Assembly (NCBI GenBank): GCA_963717125.1 | Contig: CAVQVG010000015.1 | Location: 434,001 to 498,000, forward strand | DNA: 64,000 bases | Direction: 5' to 3' | Source of the DNA: RYN-230 sp963717125 | GTDB lineage: Bacteria; Actinomycetota; Actinomycetes; Streptosporangiales; Streptosporangiaceae | In this document: piece after piece, positions 1 through 7,368 of the stretch | Layout: the number at the start of each line of letters is the position of its first letter | Numbering within the stretch: the stretch's first letter is position 1 | The notes under the pieces: model-generated | What the model was told of the DNA's origin: nothing | The model's input: the letters and a program-made list of their open reading frames with translations, nothing else | Databases searched by the model: none | Translations under genes and position numbers: made by a program

Positions 1-1
1 G

Positions 2-1183
2 CCGGCCGCGGGCACGAGCTTCAGCCGGAGCATCCTGACCAGCGGCGGGCTGGGCGAGCTGAAGTCCTCAGCGGTCACGCAGATAGCCGGCCTGAAAGAC
101 GTATCGGGCGCGGCCGGCGGGCTGAGCCTGACCGACCTGAAGGTGTCCGGCACCATCCAGACCGGGGGCACCGGCCAGGCGGGGGGCACTGGCGGCCAGC
201 CCGGCGGCGGCGGCAACTCGACGATCAAGACAAGCACCTTCAGCGTGACCGGGGTGAACCCGGCCACCGGCTCGCTGGGCCCGCTCAGCTCCGCCGCGAT
301 CACCTCGGGCCGCAGCCTCAGCCCGGCCGACGCCACCGCCAACGTGGCCGTGGTGAACGCCGACTACGCCAAGGCGGCGAACCTGAAGACCGGCTCGGCC
401 TTCAAGGTCGCCGGGACCAAGTTCACCGTCATCGGCATCATGACGCCCGCGCAGGGCAGCAGCGCCACGGACGTCTACCTCCCGCTCGCCCGCGCCCAGG
501 CCCTGGCCAGCCTGAAGAACGAGGTCAACACGATCTACGTGTCCGCGGCCAGCGCCGCGGACATCAGCGCGGTGTCCAGCGAGATCTCCAGTGCGCTGCC
601 CAAGGCCACCGTGACCACCTCGAGTGACCTGGCGAGCGAGGTCACCGGCTCGCTGTCCAGCGCTTCCAGCCTGGCCAACAACCTCGGCAAGTGGCTGGCC
701 GTCGCCGTGCTCGCGGCCGCGTTCGGCCTGGCCAGCCTGCTCACCGTGGCCGCGGTGTCCCGCCGGGTCCGCGAGTTCGGCACGCTCAAGGCGCTCGGCT
801 GGCGCAACCGCCGGATCCTCAGCCAGATCATGGGCGAGGCGCTGGCCATCGGCCTCATCGGCGGCGCGGCCGGGGTAGCGCTCGGTTTCGGCGGCGCGGC
901 CCTGGTCCAGGCGCTGGCGCCGCCGCTGACCGCCACCACCCCGACGGCCAGCGGCCCGGCGGGACCGGGCGGGGCGGCCGGCCCCGGCGGGGGCGGCGGC
1001 TTCGCGCGCGCGGCGGCATCCACCGCGCACACCGTCTCCGTGCACCTGACCGCGCCCGTCACGATCGGCGCGGTGCTGCTGGCCGTGGCCCTCGCGATCG
1101 CCGGCGGGCTGGTGGCCGGCTCGTTCGGCGGCTGGCGGGCGGTCCGCCTCCGGCCCGCGGCGGCGCTGACGCGGGTCGTCTGA
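2..1183 (+). CDS. ABC transporter permease, MacB/FtsX type (5'-truncated by window edge)
   Basis: The reading frame is open from base 2, so the true start, the first membrane helix and part of the extracytoplasmic domain lie outside the window. About 393 codons remain. The first ~220 visible residues look like a MacB-type periplasmic core domain with Gly-rich loops. Three hydrophobic segments follow (visible residues about 228-250, 278-300 and 355-378), and the FtsX signature FGTLKALGWRNRRI sits after the first. A second Gly/Pro-rich insert lies before the last helix. The ATPase gene begins 26 bp downstream, so the two form one exporter or mechanotransmission complex. Substrate cannot be inferred. 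Confidence 0.88.
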   Translation, partial: PAAGTSFSRSILTSGGLGELKSSAVTQIAGLKDVSGAAGGLSLTDLKVSGTIQTGGTGQAGGTGGQPGGGGNSTIKTSTFSVTGVNPATGSLGPLSSAAITSGRSLSPADATANVAVVNADYAKAANLKTGSAFKVAGTKFTVIGIMTPAQGSSATDVYLPLARAQALASLKNEVNTIYVSAASAADISAVSSEISSALPKATVTTSSDLASEVTGSLSSASSLANNLGKWLAVAVLAAAFGLASLLTVAAVSRRVREFGTLKALGWRNRRILSQIMGEALAIGLIGGAAGVALGFGGAALVQALAPPLTATTPTASGPAGPGGAAGPGGGGGFARAAASTAHTVSVHLTAPVTIGAVLLAVALAIAGGLVAGSFGGWRAVRLRPAAALTRVV

Positions 1184-1209
1184 CCAGCAGATCTTCGAAG
1201 GGAAACCAC

Positions 1210-1971
1210 ATGTACCAGCTCAGCGGCGTCACCAAGGACTACCACCCAGGCCGGCGCACGGTGCACGCGCTGCGCGGCGTGGACCTGGTCATCGAGGACG
1301 GTGACTGGCTCGCCATCCAGGGACCCACCGGCCACGGCAAGAGCACGCTCCTGCAGATCCTCGGTGCGCTGGACCGGCCCACCTCGGGCACGGTCCAGTT
1401 CGGCGGCCACGATCTGACCCGGCTCCGGGAGAGCCAGCTCACCCAGGTGCGCGCCGCCTCGATCGGCTTCATCTTCCAGACCTTCAACCTCATCCCCACC
1501 CTGTCCGCCCAGGAGAACGTCGAGACCGCTCTCGTGCCACTCGGTGTGGCCGCGGCGGAGCGGCGGGATCGCGCCTCCCGCGCGCTGGCCGACGTGGGCC
1601 TCGGCGACCGCGCCCGGCACCTGCCCTCCGAGCTGTCCGGTGGCCAGCAGCAGCGGGTCGCCATCGCCCGTGCCCTGGTCAAGCAGCCCCAGGTGCTGCT
1701 GGCCGACGAGCCCACCGGCAACCTCGACGAAGGCACCAGGGACGAGATCATGACGCTGCTGGAACAGCTGTGGGACCAGTTGGGGCTCACGCTCGTCATG
1801 GTCAGCCACGACAGCGCCGTCGCGGGCCGGGCCCAGCGGACCGGCCGGATGGAAAACGGCCTGCTCACCGTCGGGGCCCGACCCGGGCCGGGTCCGGACC
1901 CGGGCCGGGGGGGTCCGGACCCGGCTCGTCAGCCCGGTATGAGTGAGGGGGTGCCGACCCGGTCGTCCTGA
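1210..1971 (+). CDS. ABC transporter ATP-binding protein, MacB/LolD type
   Basis: 253 aa. It energises the adjacent FtsX-type permease. Walker A is GPTGHGKST (about residues 38-46), the Q-loop lies in FIFQTFNLIPTLS, the signature is LSGGQQQR, Walker B is VLLADEPTGNLDE and the switch His is in MVSHD. The start is the first ATG after the permease. The catalytic domain ends near residue 222. The last ~30 residues are an unusual Gly/Pro/Arg tail encoded by two copies of a GC palindrome, and they run 43 bp into the convergent DUF1275 remnant. The original stop may therefore have been lost by a rearrangement. Confidence 0.92.
   Translation: MYQLSGVTKDYHPGRRTVHALRGVDLVIEDGDWLAIQGPTGHGKSTLLQILGALDRPTSGTVQFGGHDLTRLRESQLTQVRAASIGFIFQTFNLIPTLSAQENVETALVPLGVAAAERRDRASRALADVGLGDRARHLPSELSGGQQQRVAIARALVKQPQVLLADEPTGNLDEGTRDEIMTLLEQLWDQLGLTLVMVSHDSAVAGRAQRTGRMENGLLTVGARPGPGPDPGRGGPDPARQPGMSEGVPTRSS
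1888..1922. repeat. Two copies of a GC-rich palindrome
   Basis: GGGTCCGGACCC occurs at 1890-1901 and 1911-1922. The first copy extends to a perfect 16-bp palindrome (1888-1903). The repeats lie inside the 3' end of the ABC ATPase gene, just before the convergent gene, and could fold as hairpins in either transcript. A terminator-like role is an inference; there is no T-tract. Confidence 0.5.
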
Positions 1972-2366
1972 GCTGGAGCCCTGCGGCGGGCCGCGGCGGC
2001 GGCGCCCGGGATGGCCGTCATGAAGGCGCCGGCGACCGCGGCGGCCAGGACAGCAGCGATCGCGAGAACCGCGACCGGGGACCACTGGAGGATGCCCGCA
2101 CCCGCGGCCGCCAGGACGTGCGCGGAGCGGCCGCCGGCCAGCGCGCCGAGGACGAATCCGGCGATCGCGATGACGGACGCGGCCGCGGACAGGCCAGCGT
2201 GCGGGTCGGCACTGAAGCCGAGGAACACCACGTTGCCGGTCATGTTCGCGACGAACACCCGGCCCAGCCGCAGGTAACTGACGGCATCGACGAGCCCGGT
2301 GACCGCGGTCAGGGTCAGCAGGGCGGCCGCGGTCTGGCGGGGGGTGAGCGGGGAGGGAACAGCCAT
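1929..2366 (-). pseudogene. Truncated DUF1275 (YoaK-like) membrane protein
   Basis: 145 aa against the family's usual ~220. The N-terminal half is typical: a first helix ending in GLVDAVSYLRLGRVF, then MTGNVVFLGF and further helices. After about residue 110 the homology stops, and the frame ends in a short Ala/Arg-rich tail overlapping the convergent ABC ATPase by 43 bp. A good Shine-Dalgarno (AAGGAGG) lies 11 nt before the ATG. The missing ~75 residues should include the last helices, so it is probably a non-functional remnant left by a deletion that joined it to the ABC operon. A short functional variant is possible. Confidence 0.6.
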
Positions 2367-2502
2367 GGGATGTACGGCCTCCTTGCTGTTTAGATACTGA
2401 ACTCATCGTTTCGTATGTGAGCAACCAGGAGGGCGGACGGGCTATTCCCGGCCCCGGGGCCAGACCCGGCCGGATGCGGCGGGGAATAGCGGGGGCGGCG
2501 CG

Positions 2503-2552
2503 AGTGCTATCCGAAACTTCCAGTGCTATCCAAAACTGGTAGTACAGTTTTG
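2503..2552. promoter_or_regulatory. Operator region of the aldo/keto reductase-TetR operon
   Basis: A 16-bp direct repeat with one mismatch lies at 2503-2518 and 2522-2537 (AGTGCTATCC[G/A]AAACT). The second copy runs into a perfect inverted repeat CAAAACTG (2531-2538), 6-bp spacer, CAGTTTTG (2545-2552). It sits 39-88 bp upstream of the reductase ATG, where an autoregulating TetR protein would be expected to bind. The regulator encoded by the second gene is the natural candidate. Confidence 0.6.
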
Positions 2553-2590
2553 ATTGACAGGGCACGCATCCCGGGAGCAACGGAGGAGTC

Positions 2591-3547
2591 ATGTACAAGA
2601 CACAGCTTCGGACCAGTCCGCTGGGCAGCACCGGCCTGGAGATCACCCGCGTCGGCTTCGGCGCCTGGGCGATCGGCGGCGGCGGCTGGGAGTTCGGCTG
2701 GGGCCCGCAGGCCGACGATGAGTCGATCGCGGCCATCCACCGGGCACTGGAGCTCGGGGTCAACTGGATCGACACCGCGGCCGCCTACGGCTTCGGCCGC
2801 TCCGAGCAGATCGTCGGCCGCGCGCTGCGGGGCCTGGCCGAACGGCCCTACGTGTTCACCAAGAGCTCGCTGCTCGACGACGGCACCCGGCACGTGAAGC
2901 ACGTCCTCAAACGCGACTCCATCCTGCGCGAAGCGGAAGGCAGCCTGCAGCGGCTCGGCCTCGACGCGATCGACCTGTACCAGATCCACTGGCCGGTCCC
3001 CAACGAGGACATCGAGGAAGGCTGGGCCGCCATGGCCGAGCTGAAAGAGCGCGGCCTGGTCCGGCACATCGGCGTGTCCAACTTCGACGCCAGCCAACTG
3101 CGCCGCATCCAGTCGATCGCGCCGGTGGAGACGCTGCAGCCGCCGTACTCGCTGATCGACCGCGCGGCCGAGGCGGAGATCCTGCCGCTCGCCGAGCGCG
3201 ACGGGATCGGCGTGATCGTCTACTCGCCGATGGGCTCCGGCCTGCTGACCGGGGGCATCACCCGGGAGCGGATCGCGGCCATGCCCGCCGACGACTGGCG
3301 TAAGACCGATCCGCGGTTCACCGAGCCGCAGCTCAGCCGGCACCTCGCCCTGGCCGCCCGGCTGCGGGCCGTCGCGGACCGCCGCGGCGTCACCCCCGGC
3401 GCGGTCGCGGTGGCCTGGACGCTGCGCCATCCGGCGGTGGACGGCGCGATCACCGGCTTCCGCCGCCCGGACCAGGTTGACCCGATCCTCGCCGCCGCGG
3501 GCCTCGAGCTCACCGACCAGGACATGACTGAAATCGAAGCGACATGA
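2591..3547 (+). CDS. Aldo/keto reductase
   Basis: 318 aa, cytosolic NADPH-dependent carbonyl reductase of the AKR superfamily with a (beta/alpha)8 barrel. The tetrad is visible: Asp and Tyr in NWIDTAAAYGFG, Lys in VFTKS and His in YQIHWP. The C-terminal part carries VYSPMGSGLLTG and a NADPH-binding tail ending in ITGFRRPDQVD. The start is supported by GGAGGAG 2 nt upstream. The stop overlaps the TetR start by 4 bp (ATGA), so the two are translationally coupled and share the dyad promoter. The substrate is unknown; a reactive aldehyde or quinone sensed by the regulator is a guess. Confidence 0.93.
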   Translation: MYKTQLRTSPLGSTGLEITRVGFGAWAIGGGGWEFGWGPQADDESIAAIHRALELGVNWIDTAAAYGFGRSEQIVGRALRGLAERPYVFTKSSLLDDGTRHVKHVLKRDSILREAEGSLQRLGLDAIDLYQIHWPVPNEDIEEGWAAMAELKERGLVRHIGVSNFDASQLRRIQSIAPVETLQPPYSLIDRAAEAEILPLAERDGIGVIVYSPMGSGLLTGGITRERIAAMPADDWRKTDPRFTEPQLSRHLALAARLRAVADRRGVTPGAVAVAWTLRHPAVDGAITGFRRPDQVDPILAAAGLELTDQDMTEIEAT

Positions 3548-4251
3548 CCACCGAGGCCGCCCCCCGCGGACGGCCACGCGCTGACGCCGGGGCCTCCGGC
3601 GCCCCGCAGCGTGGCCGGCCGCGCAGCGAGAAGGCACGCACGGCGATCCTGGCCGCGGCGGCGGAACTCCTGCTGGCCCGCGGCCTGTCCGCGGTGAGCA
3701 TGGACGCCGTCGCGGAGCGGGCCGGGGTCAGCAAGGCCACCATCTACCGCTGGTGGCCCACCAAGGAATCACTGGCCCTGGACGCGCTGTACACCGAGTG
3801 GGCCGCCGCCCGCCCCTATCCCCGGGACACCGGCACGCTGCGCGGCGACCTGTTCTCTCTGCTGCGCCCCTGGGTCCGGCTGGCTAGCAGCCGCCCCTAC
3901 GGCCGGGTCATCGCCGCGCTGCTCACCGAGGCCCAGACCGACCCGGTCTTCGCCGCTGAGTACCGGCAGCGGGTGCTCGAGCCCCGCCGCGACCAGGGCC
4001 GGGCGATCTTCCGCCGGGCCATCGAGCGCGGCGAGATCCCCGCCGACACGAAGATCGAGGTGGCGCTCGACCTGCTGTACGGCCCGTTCTACCACCGGTT
4101 GCTGCACGGCCATGCCCCGCTGAATGACCGGGTCGTGCGCGATGTCATCGACCTGGCCCTCAGCGGCATCCAGCCGGCGCCGGACAATGCCGCCAGTGCA
4201 CCGTCTCGGTCCACGGCGTCAGAACCATTCCGGGAGAACTTTTTGGATTGA
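3544..4251 (+). CDS. TetR/AcrR family transcriptional regulator with AT-hook-like N-terminus
   Basis: 235 aa. The TetR helix-turn-helix is clear: AAAELLLARGLSAVSMDAVA, then AGVSKATIYRWWPTKESL. The C-terminal ligand domain resembles the TetR_C family that starts DTGTLRGDLFSLL. Before the HTH are two RGRPR motifs (residues 8-12 and 23-27), which look like AT-hook minor-groove contacts and are unusual for the family. It overlaps the reductase stop by 4 bp and probably represses both genes through the upstream inverted repeat. Its last 33 bp overlap the convergent membrane-protein gene. Confidence 0.9.
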   Translation: MTTEAAPRGRPRADAGASGAPQRGRPRSEKARTAILAAAAELLLARGLSAVSMDAVAERAGVSKATIYRWWPTKESLALDALYTEWAAARPYPRDTGTLRGDLFSLLRPWVRLASSRPYGRVIAALLTEAQTDPVFAAEYRQRVLEPRRDQGRAIFRRAIERGEIPADTKIEVALDLLYGPFYHRLLHGHAPLNDRVVRDVIDLALSGIQPAPDNAASAPSRSTASEPFRENFLD

Positions 4252-5037
4252 AAATTGAGGCTTCCCGCCGACGGTAAAATTGACCGGCATCCAGACTATT
4301 CTTCGATAGCCGTCCGCCAGGAAGTCGAACTTGATCGTCCCTCCCTGCGATCCCCGAAGTATGCGCAGGCCGGCGAGATCGAGTACGGCAAGTTGCCGAA
4401 CTGATTGCCCGTGAATCAAAGCAGCCGGGTCACCATCCCATTGCACCGCCTCGATATCCGTCTCGTTGGCGAATTCGTTAACAACCCAGCCCGCCCGCTT
4501 AAGATCTTGCGCCGCACCGGCGAATGCCATTCCTTCCAGCCCGACGACGATCGCCAGACTTTTCGCTGGATAAAGGCTATCATTACGCACGGAGATGGTG
4601 CCCACAGTCTGTTCGGAGCGCTCAGCCTTGAGCCATCCATTCTCAGCTACCGCCTTGAATACGGGCCGGTTCGGACGTGAAGACTCAAAACGGATCTGCA
4701 GCTTGAGGTCAGGACGGCCCGTCAACACGGCATACGCCAGCAACGCAACCAGCGCGGCAACGACGGTCAGCAACAGCGTGGCGCCCGCGAAGACATCGCT
4801 GATTTCAGCCGTCCGGTCAGCGAGACTAGCGCTGGACACCGACAAGGCTATTACCGTAGCTGCCGTTGCCAAGCCCGCTATGAGCACGAAGGTTCCGGAC
4901 GCGATGAGGATGACACGTCGCCGGAACCCTGCGTCACGACGAAGGCGGCCGGCTGTCGAAAAGACAAGCAGTTCCTCCGTATGCGCAGGAGAGTCGTCAA
5001 GAGCCTTGTCCATGCCGTCAGAATCCTGTTCGGTCAC
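4219..5037 (-). CDS. Unknown protein with two membrane helices and a soluble C-terminal domain
   Basis: 272 aa, GTG start; an alternative ATG lies at 5013. I recognise no family. Residues 1-38 are polar. Two hydrophobic segments follow (about 41-68 and 80-106), then a ~165-residue soluble domain rich in beta-type sequence, with the phrases TVGTISVRNDSLYPAKSLAI and GGTIKFDFLADGYRRIVW. Base composition is clearly less GC-rich than the surroundings, suggesting transfer. It is divergent from the ATPase at 5092 across 54 bp holding an inverted repeat, so the two may be co-regulated. Its 3' end overlaps the TetR gene. Confidence 0.65.
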   Translation of the reverse strand: MTEQDSDGMDKALDDSPAHTEELLVFSTAGRLRRDAGFRRRVILIASGTFVLIAGLATAATVIALSVSSASLADRTAEISDVFAGATLLLTVVAALVALLAYAVLTGRPDLKLQIRFESSRPNRPVFKAVAENGWLKAERSEQTVGTISVRNDSLYPAKSLAIVVGLEGMAFAGAAQDLKRAGWVVNEFANETDIEAVQWDGDPAALIHGQSVRQLAVLDLAGLRILRGSQGGTIKFDFLADGYRRIVWMPVNFTVGGKPQFSIQKVLPEWF

Positions 5038-5060
5038 GCTCGGGCACCCTACCTCGCATC

Positions 5061-5091
5061 GAAGTATGCTTTGGTCAACTATACTTCGGTC
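5061..5091. promoter_or_regulatory. Divergent promoter with inverted repeat and leaderless -10
   Basis: GAAGTAT (5061-5067) and ATACTTC (5081-5087) form a perfect 7-bp inverted repeat with a 13-bp spacer. TATACT (5080-5085) lies 6 nt before the ATPase ATG, the geometry of a leaderless actinobacterial promoter, and it overlaps the right arm. A protein bound here would control the ATPase and perhaps the divergent membrane gene. Confidence 0.55.
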
Positions 5092-6567
5092 ATGAATGCT
5101 TCACCAGGCAGGGAAGTGCGGAAGCCGGCTCACCTGTTCGACCGGGATGCCGAGTGGGATGGGCTGGTCTCCTTCGCCGCCGCGGCCCGCCCTGGCGCCA
5201 CGCTGGGCGTGGTGAGCGGGCGCCGCCGGCAGGGCAAGAGCTACCTCCTCCAGGCCCTGGCGACCGCCCTGGGCGGGATCTACTTCCCGGCCCTGGAGCT
5301 GACCAAAGCGGTCTCGCTCCGGCTGTTCGCCGACGAGCTCATCCGCCACAGCGGATCTCCCGTCCCGCCGTTCCGGGACTGGCTGGACGCCATCCCTTAC
5401 CTCTTGCGGCTGACCGGGGACCGGGCCGTCCCCGTAGTGATCGATGAATTCCCCTTCCTGGTCAGGGCATCACCCGAGCTGCCCTCTATCATCCAGCGGG
5501 AACTTGGCCCCGGGGGGAGCGGGGCCGCGAGCCGGGCCCGGCTGCTCCTGTGCGGCTCGGCCATGTCGGTCATGGGCGGCCTGCTGTCCGGGCGGGCACC
5601 GCTGCGAGGGCGGGCCGGCCTGGAGATGCTCATTCACCCCTTCGGCTACCGGGACGCCGCGCGATTCTGGGAGATCTCCGACCCGAGGCTGGCCGTGCTC
5701 GTACACGCCGTCGTGGGAGGCACTCCGGCCTACCGCCGGGAGTTGGTGCGCGAAGACACACCTGCGGACCTGGCCGACTTTGACGCGTGGGTGATCCGGA
5801 CCGTGCTGAACCCGCAAACCCCGCTGTTCCGGGAAGCCCGGTACCTGCTCGCTGAGGAGACAGAGATACGCGACCCGTCGCTGTACCATTCGGTGCTCGC
5901 TGCCGTTGCCGAGGGAAACAACACCTCCGGCGGGATCGCCAGCTACATCGGCCGCAAGTCCAACGAAATAGCGCATCCGCTCCGCGTTCTCGAGGATTCC
6001 AGGCTGCTGATCAAGGAGCCCGACCTGTTCAGGTCGGGACGGGCGAGGTACCGCATCGCTGAGCCACTCATCACCTTCTACCAGGCCATCATGAGCCGTG
6101 AATGGGCACGCCTCGAACTCGGTGGCGGGTCGGCGGTGTGGCCCGGAGCCCGGGCACGTTTCCTATCCCAGGTCACCGGACCGCATTTCGAAGCTATCTG
6201 CCGCGACTACGCGATCACGGCCGATCCCGGAGTCTTCGGCGGCCTGCCCGGCGAGGTGGGATCCGGGGTCGTCCCCGACCCGGCGAACCGGACCCAGATC
6301 GAGGTGGACGTCGTAGTACTCGCCCCGGCCGAGCCCGGCCGCCCGCGCAAGATCCTCTCCCTCGGCGAGGCGAAATGGGACCGGGTCATGGACGTCCGCC
6401 ACGTCCAACGCCTGCGCCGGGCCCGGGGTCTGCTCGCCGTTAAGGGATTCGACACCCGGGACACGGTGCTCAGCTGCTATTGCGGCGCAGGCTTCAGCCC
6501 TGAACTGCAGGCCGCCCAAGACCCGGACATCCGTCTTGTCAGCCTCGACCAGCTCTACGCGGGCTAA
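5092..6567 (+). CDS. ATPase_2-type AAA ATPase fused to a DUF234/PD-(D/E)XK-like domain
   Basis: 491 aa from the ATG at 5092, chosen because TATACT lies 6 nt before it and coding similarity starts there. Walker A is GRRRQGKS (residues 43-50) and Walker B is VPVVIDEFPFL. A winged-helix-like region around 285-330 (SGGIASYIGRKSNEIAHPL) links to a C-terminal domain. That domain has IEVDVVVL (about 403-410) and LGEAKW (about 422-427), the D...ExK pattern of restriction-fold nucleases that DUF234 resembles. Such STAND-like ATPases are widespread in archaea and actinomycetes, without a settled function. A host-defence or DNA-processing role is inference. It is divergent from the unknown membrane protein. 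Confidence 0.82.
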   Translation: MNASPGREVRKPAHLFDRDAEWDGLVSFAAAARPGATLGVVSGRRRQGKSYLLQALATALGGIYFPALELTKAVSLRLFADELIRHSGSPVPPFRDWLDAIPYLLRLTGDRAVPVVIDEFPFLVRASPELPSIIQRELGPGGSGAASRARLLLCGSAMSVMGGLLSGRAPLRGRAGLEMLIHPFGYRDAARFWEISDPRLAVLVHAVVGGTPAYRRELVREDTPADLADFDAWVIRTVLNPQTPLFREARYLLAEETEIRDPSLYHSVLAAVAEGNNTSGGIASYIGRKSNEIAHPLRVLEDSRLLIKEPDLFRSGRARYRIAEPLITFYQAIMSREWARLELGGGSAVWPGARARFLSQVTGPHFEAICRDYAITADPGVFGGLPGEVGSGVVPDPANRTQIEVDVVVLAPAEPGRPRKILSLGEAKWDRVMDVRHVQRLRRARGLLAVKGFDTRDTVLSCYCGAGFSPELQAAQDPDIRLVSLDQLYAG

Positions 6568-6876
6568 TACGCCGCGCGGCGGGCTCGTCAGCTGGACCCG
6601 CTGAGCGCGGAGCGGACGCCGGTGAGCTGCCCGGAGACAGCCCGGTCGCCAGGAGCCGAAGACAGTGATCGTGGCGGAGCCACGTGCCAGCCCGTTATCC
6701 GGTACGCTCGCCTTGGCGGTATCCGCGCCGCTCCTGGGTAGTTGCCTAACTGGCAACTACCCAGAAGCATGGTTACCAGCCGGCCGTGTTCCGTGGCAGG
6801 CTAGCTACAACGATGCGGCACAAGTAGCCCTGGACAGTCATGATGGGGCGACGCATCCACAACCAAGAAGGTCAAG
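6568..6876. other. Intergenic region between ATPase and cold-shock gene
   Basis: About 310 bp without a convincing gene. It holds a strong inverted repeat (6734-6764) and the probable 5' leader of the cold-shock gene. A 71-codon frame at 6665-6880 has no usable ribosome site and overlaps the cold-shock start, so I do not call it. Confidence 0.6.
6734..6764. repeat. Perfect 13-bp inverted repeat with 5-nt loop
   Basis: CTGGGTAGTTGCC (6734-6746), loop TAACT, GGCAACTACCCAG (6752-6764). No T-tract follows. It could end the ATPase transcript, form a structure in a long cold-shock 5' leader or bind a protein. It lies 113 bp before the cold-shock ATG. Confidence 0.6.
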
Positions 6877-7080
6877 ATGACGCAGGGCACAGTGAAGTGG
6901 TTTAACGGCGACAAGGGTTACGGCTTCATCGCCGTCGAGGGTGGGCCGGACGTGTTCGTGCACTTCAGCGCGATCGCCGGCAGCGGCTACCGCAACCTGG
7001 ACGAAGGCCAGAAGGTCGAGTTCGACATGACGCAGGGCCAGAAGGGCCCCCAGGCGGAAAACGTCCAGGTCATCGCCTGA
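6877..7080 (+). CDS. Cold-shock domain protein (CspA family)
   Basis: 67 aa, the standard length. This is a single OB-fold nucleic-acid chaperone that binds single-stranded RNA and DNA. Both RNA-binding motifs are intact: KGYGFI (RNP1) and DVFVHFS (RNP2), after the usual GTVKWFNGDKGYG opening. A purine-rich stretch (AAGAAGGTCAAG) immediately precedes the ATG. The gene is monocistronic, with a small hairpin 23 bp downstream. The long leader with its strong stem may give post-transcriptional control, as in other csp genes; this is inferred. Confidence 0.95.
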   Translation: MTQGTVKWFNGDKGYGFIAVEGGPDVFVHFSAIAGSGYRNLDEGQKVEFDMTQGQKGPQAENVQVIA

Positions 7081-7102
7081 CGTTTAGCGGGGGACGTGCC
7101 AT

Positions 7103-7118
7103 CCGGCGCTCTCGCCGG
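7103..7118 (+). terminator. Possible terminator hairpin after the cold-shock gene
   Basis: CCGGCG (7103-7108), loop CTCT, CGCCGG (7113-7118), 23 bp after the stop codon. There is no T-run, as is common in high-GC actinomycetes. Confidence 0.4.
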
Positions 7119-7184
7119 GTCGGTCAACGCCCTTAACGCCTTAATACGCTCACTAGCCGTCTGGCGGTCGGCCGTTCCCGCATC

Positions 7185-7212
7185 TAGCTACCCGGTGGTA
7201 GCTACCCGGTGG
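7185..7212. repeat. 14-bp tandem duplication
   Basis: TAGCTACCCGGTGG occurs twice with no spacer (7185-7198 and 7199-7212) in the otherwise featureless 288-bp gap between the cold-shock and DUF445 genes. Function unknown. Confidence 0.7.
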
Positions 7213-7368
7213 GGCGGCCGCCGCCAGGGCGCCTAGCCGCCAGCGGCGCAGGCAGGGTGAGCGTCCGCCGGGATCGCGGACGCCGATCCCGGGTCCGGCG
7301 CACGAAGTCCCAGACGGTGTGCGCTGGCTGCCCGGTGAGCTGGATCTCGTCTCTCGCGGGAACCAGCG

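Noticed and set aside
535..2775. A 746-codon minus-strand frame spanning the ABC genes and DUF1275
   Set aside because: Crosses several real genes and promoters and has no homology; the true minus-strand gene here is the DUF1275 remnant in another frame.
6665..6880. A 71-codon frame with a lipoprotein-like segment (LALAVSAPLLGSC)
   Set aside because: The hydrophobic stretch is partly encoded by the 13-bp palindrome, there is no ribosome site and the end overlaps the cold-shock start.
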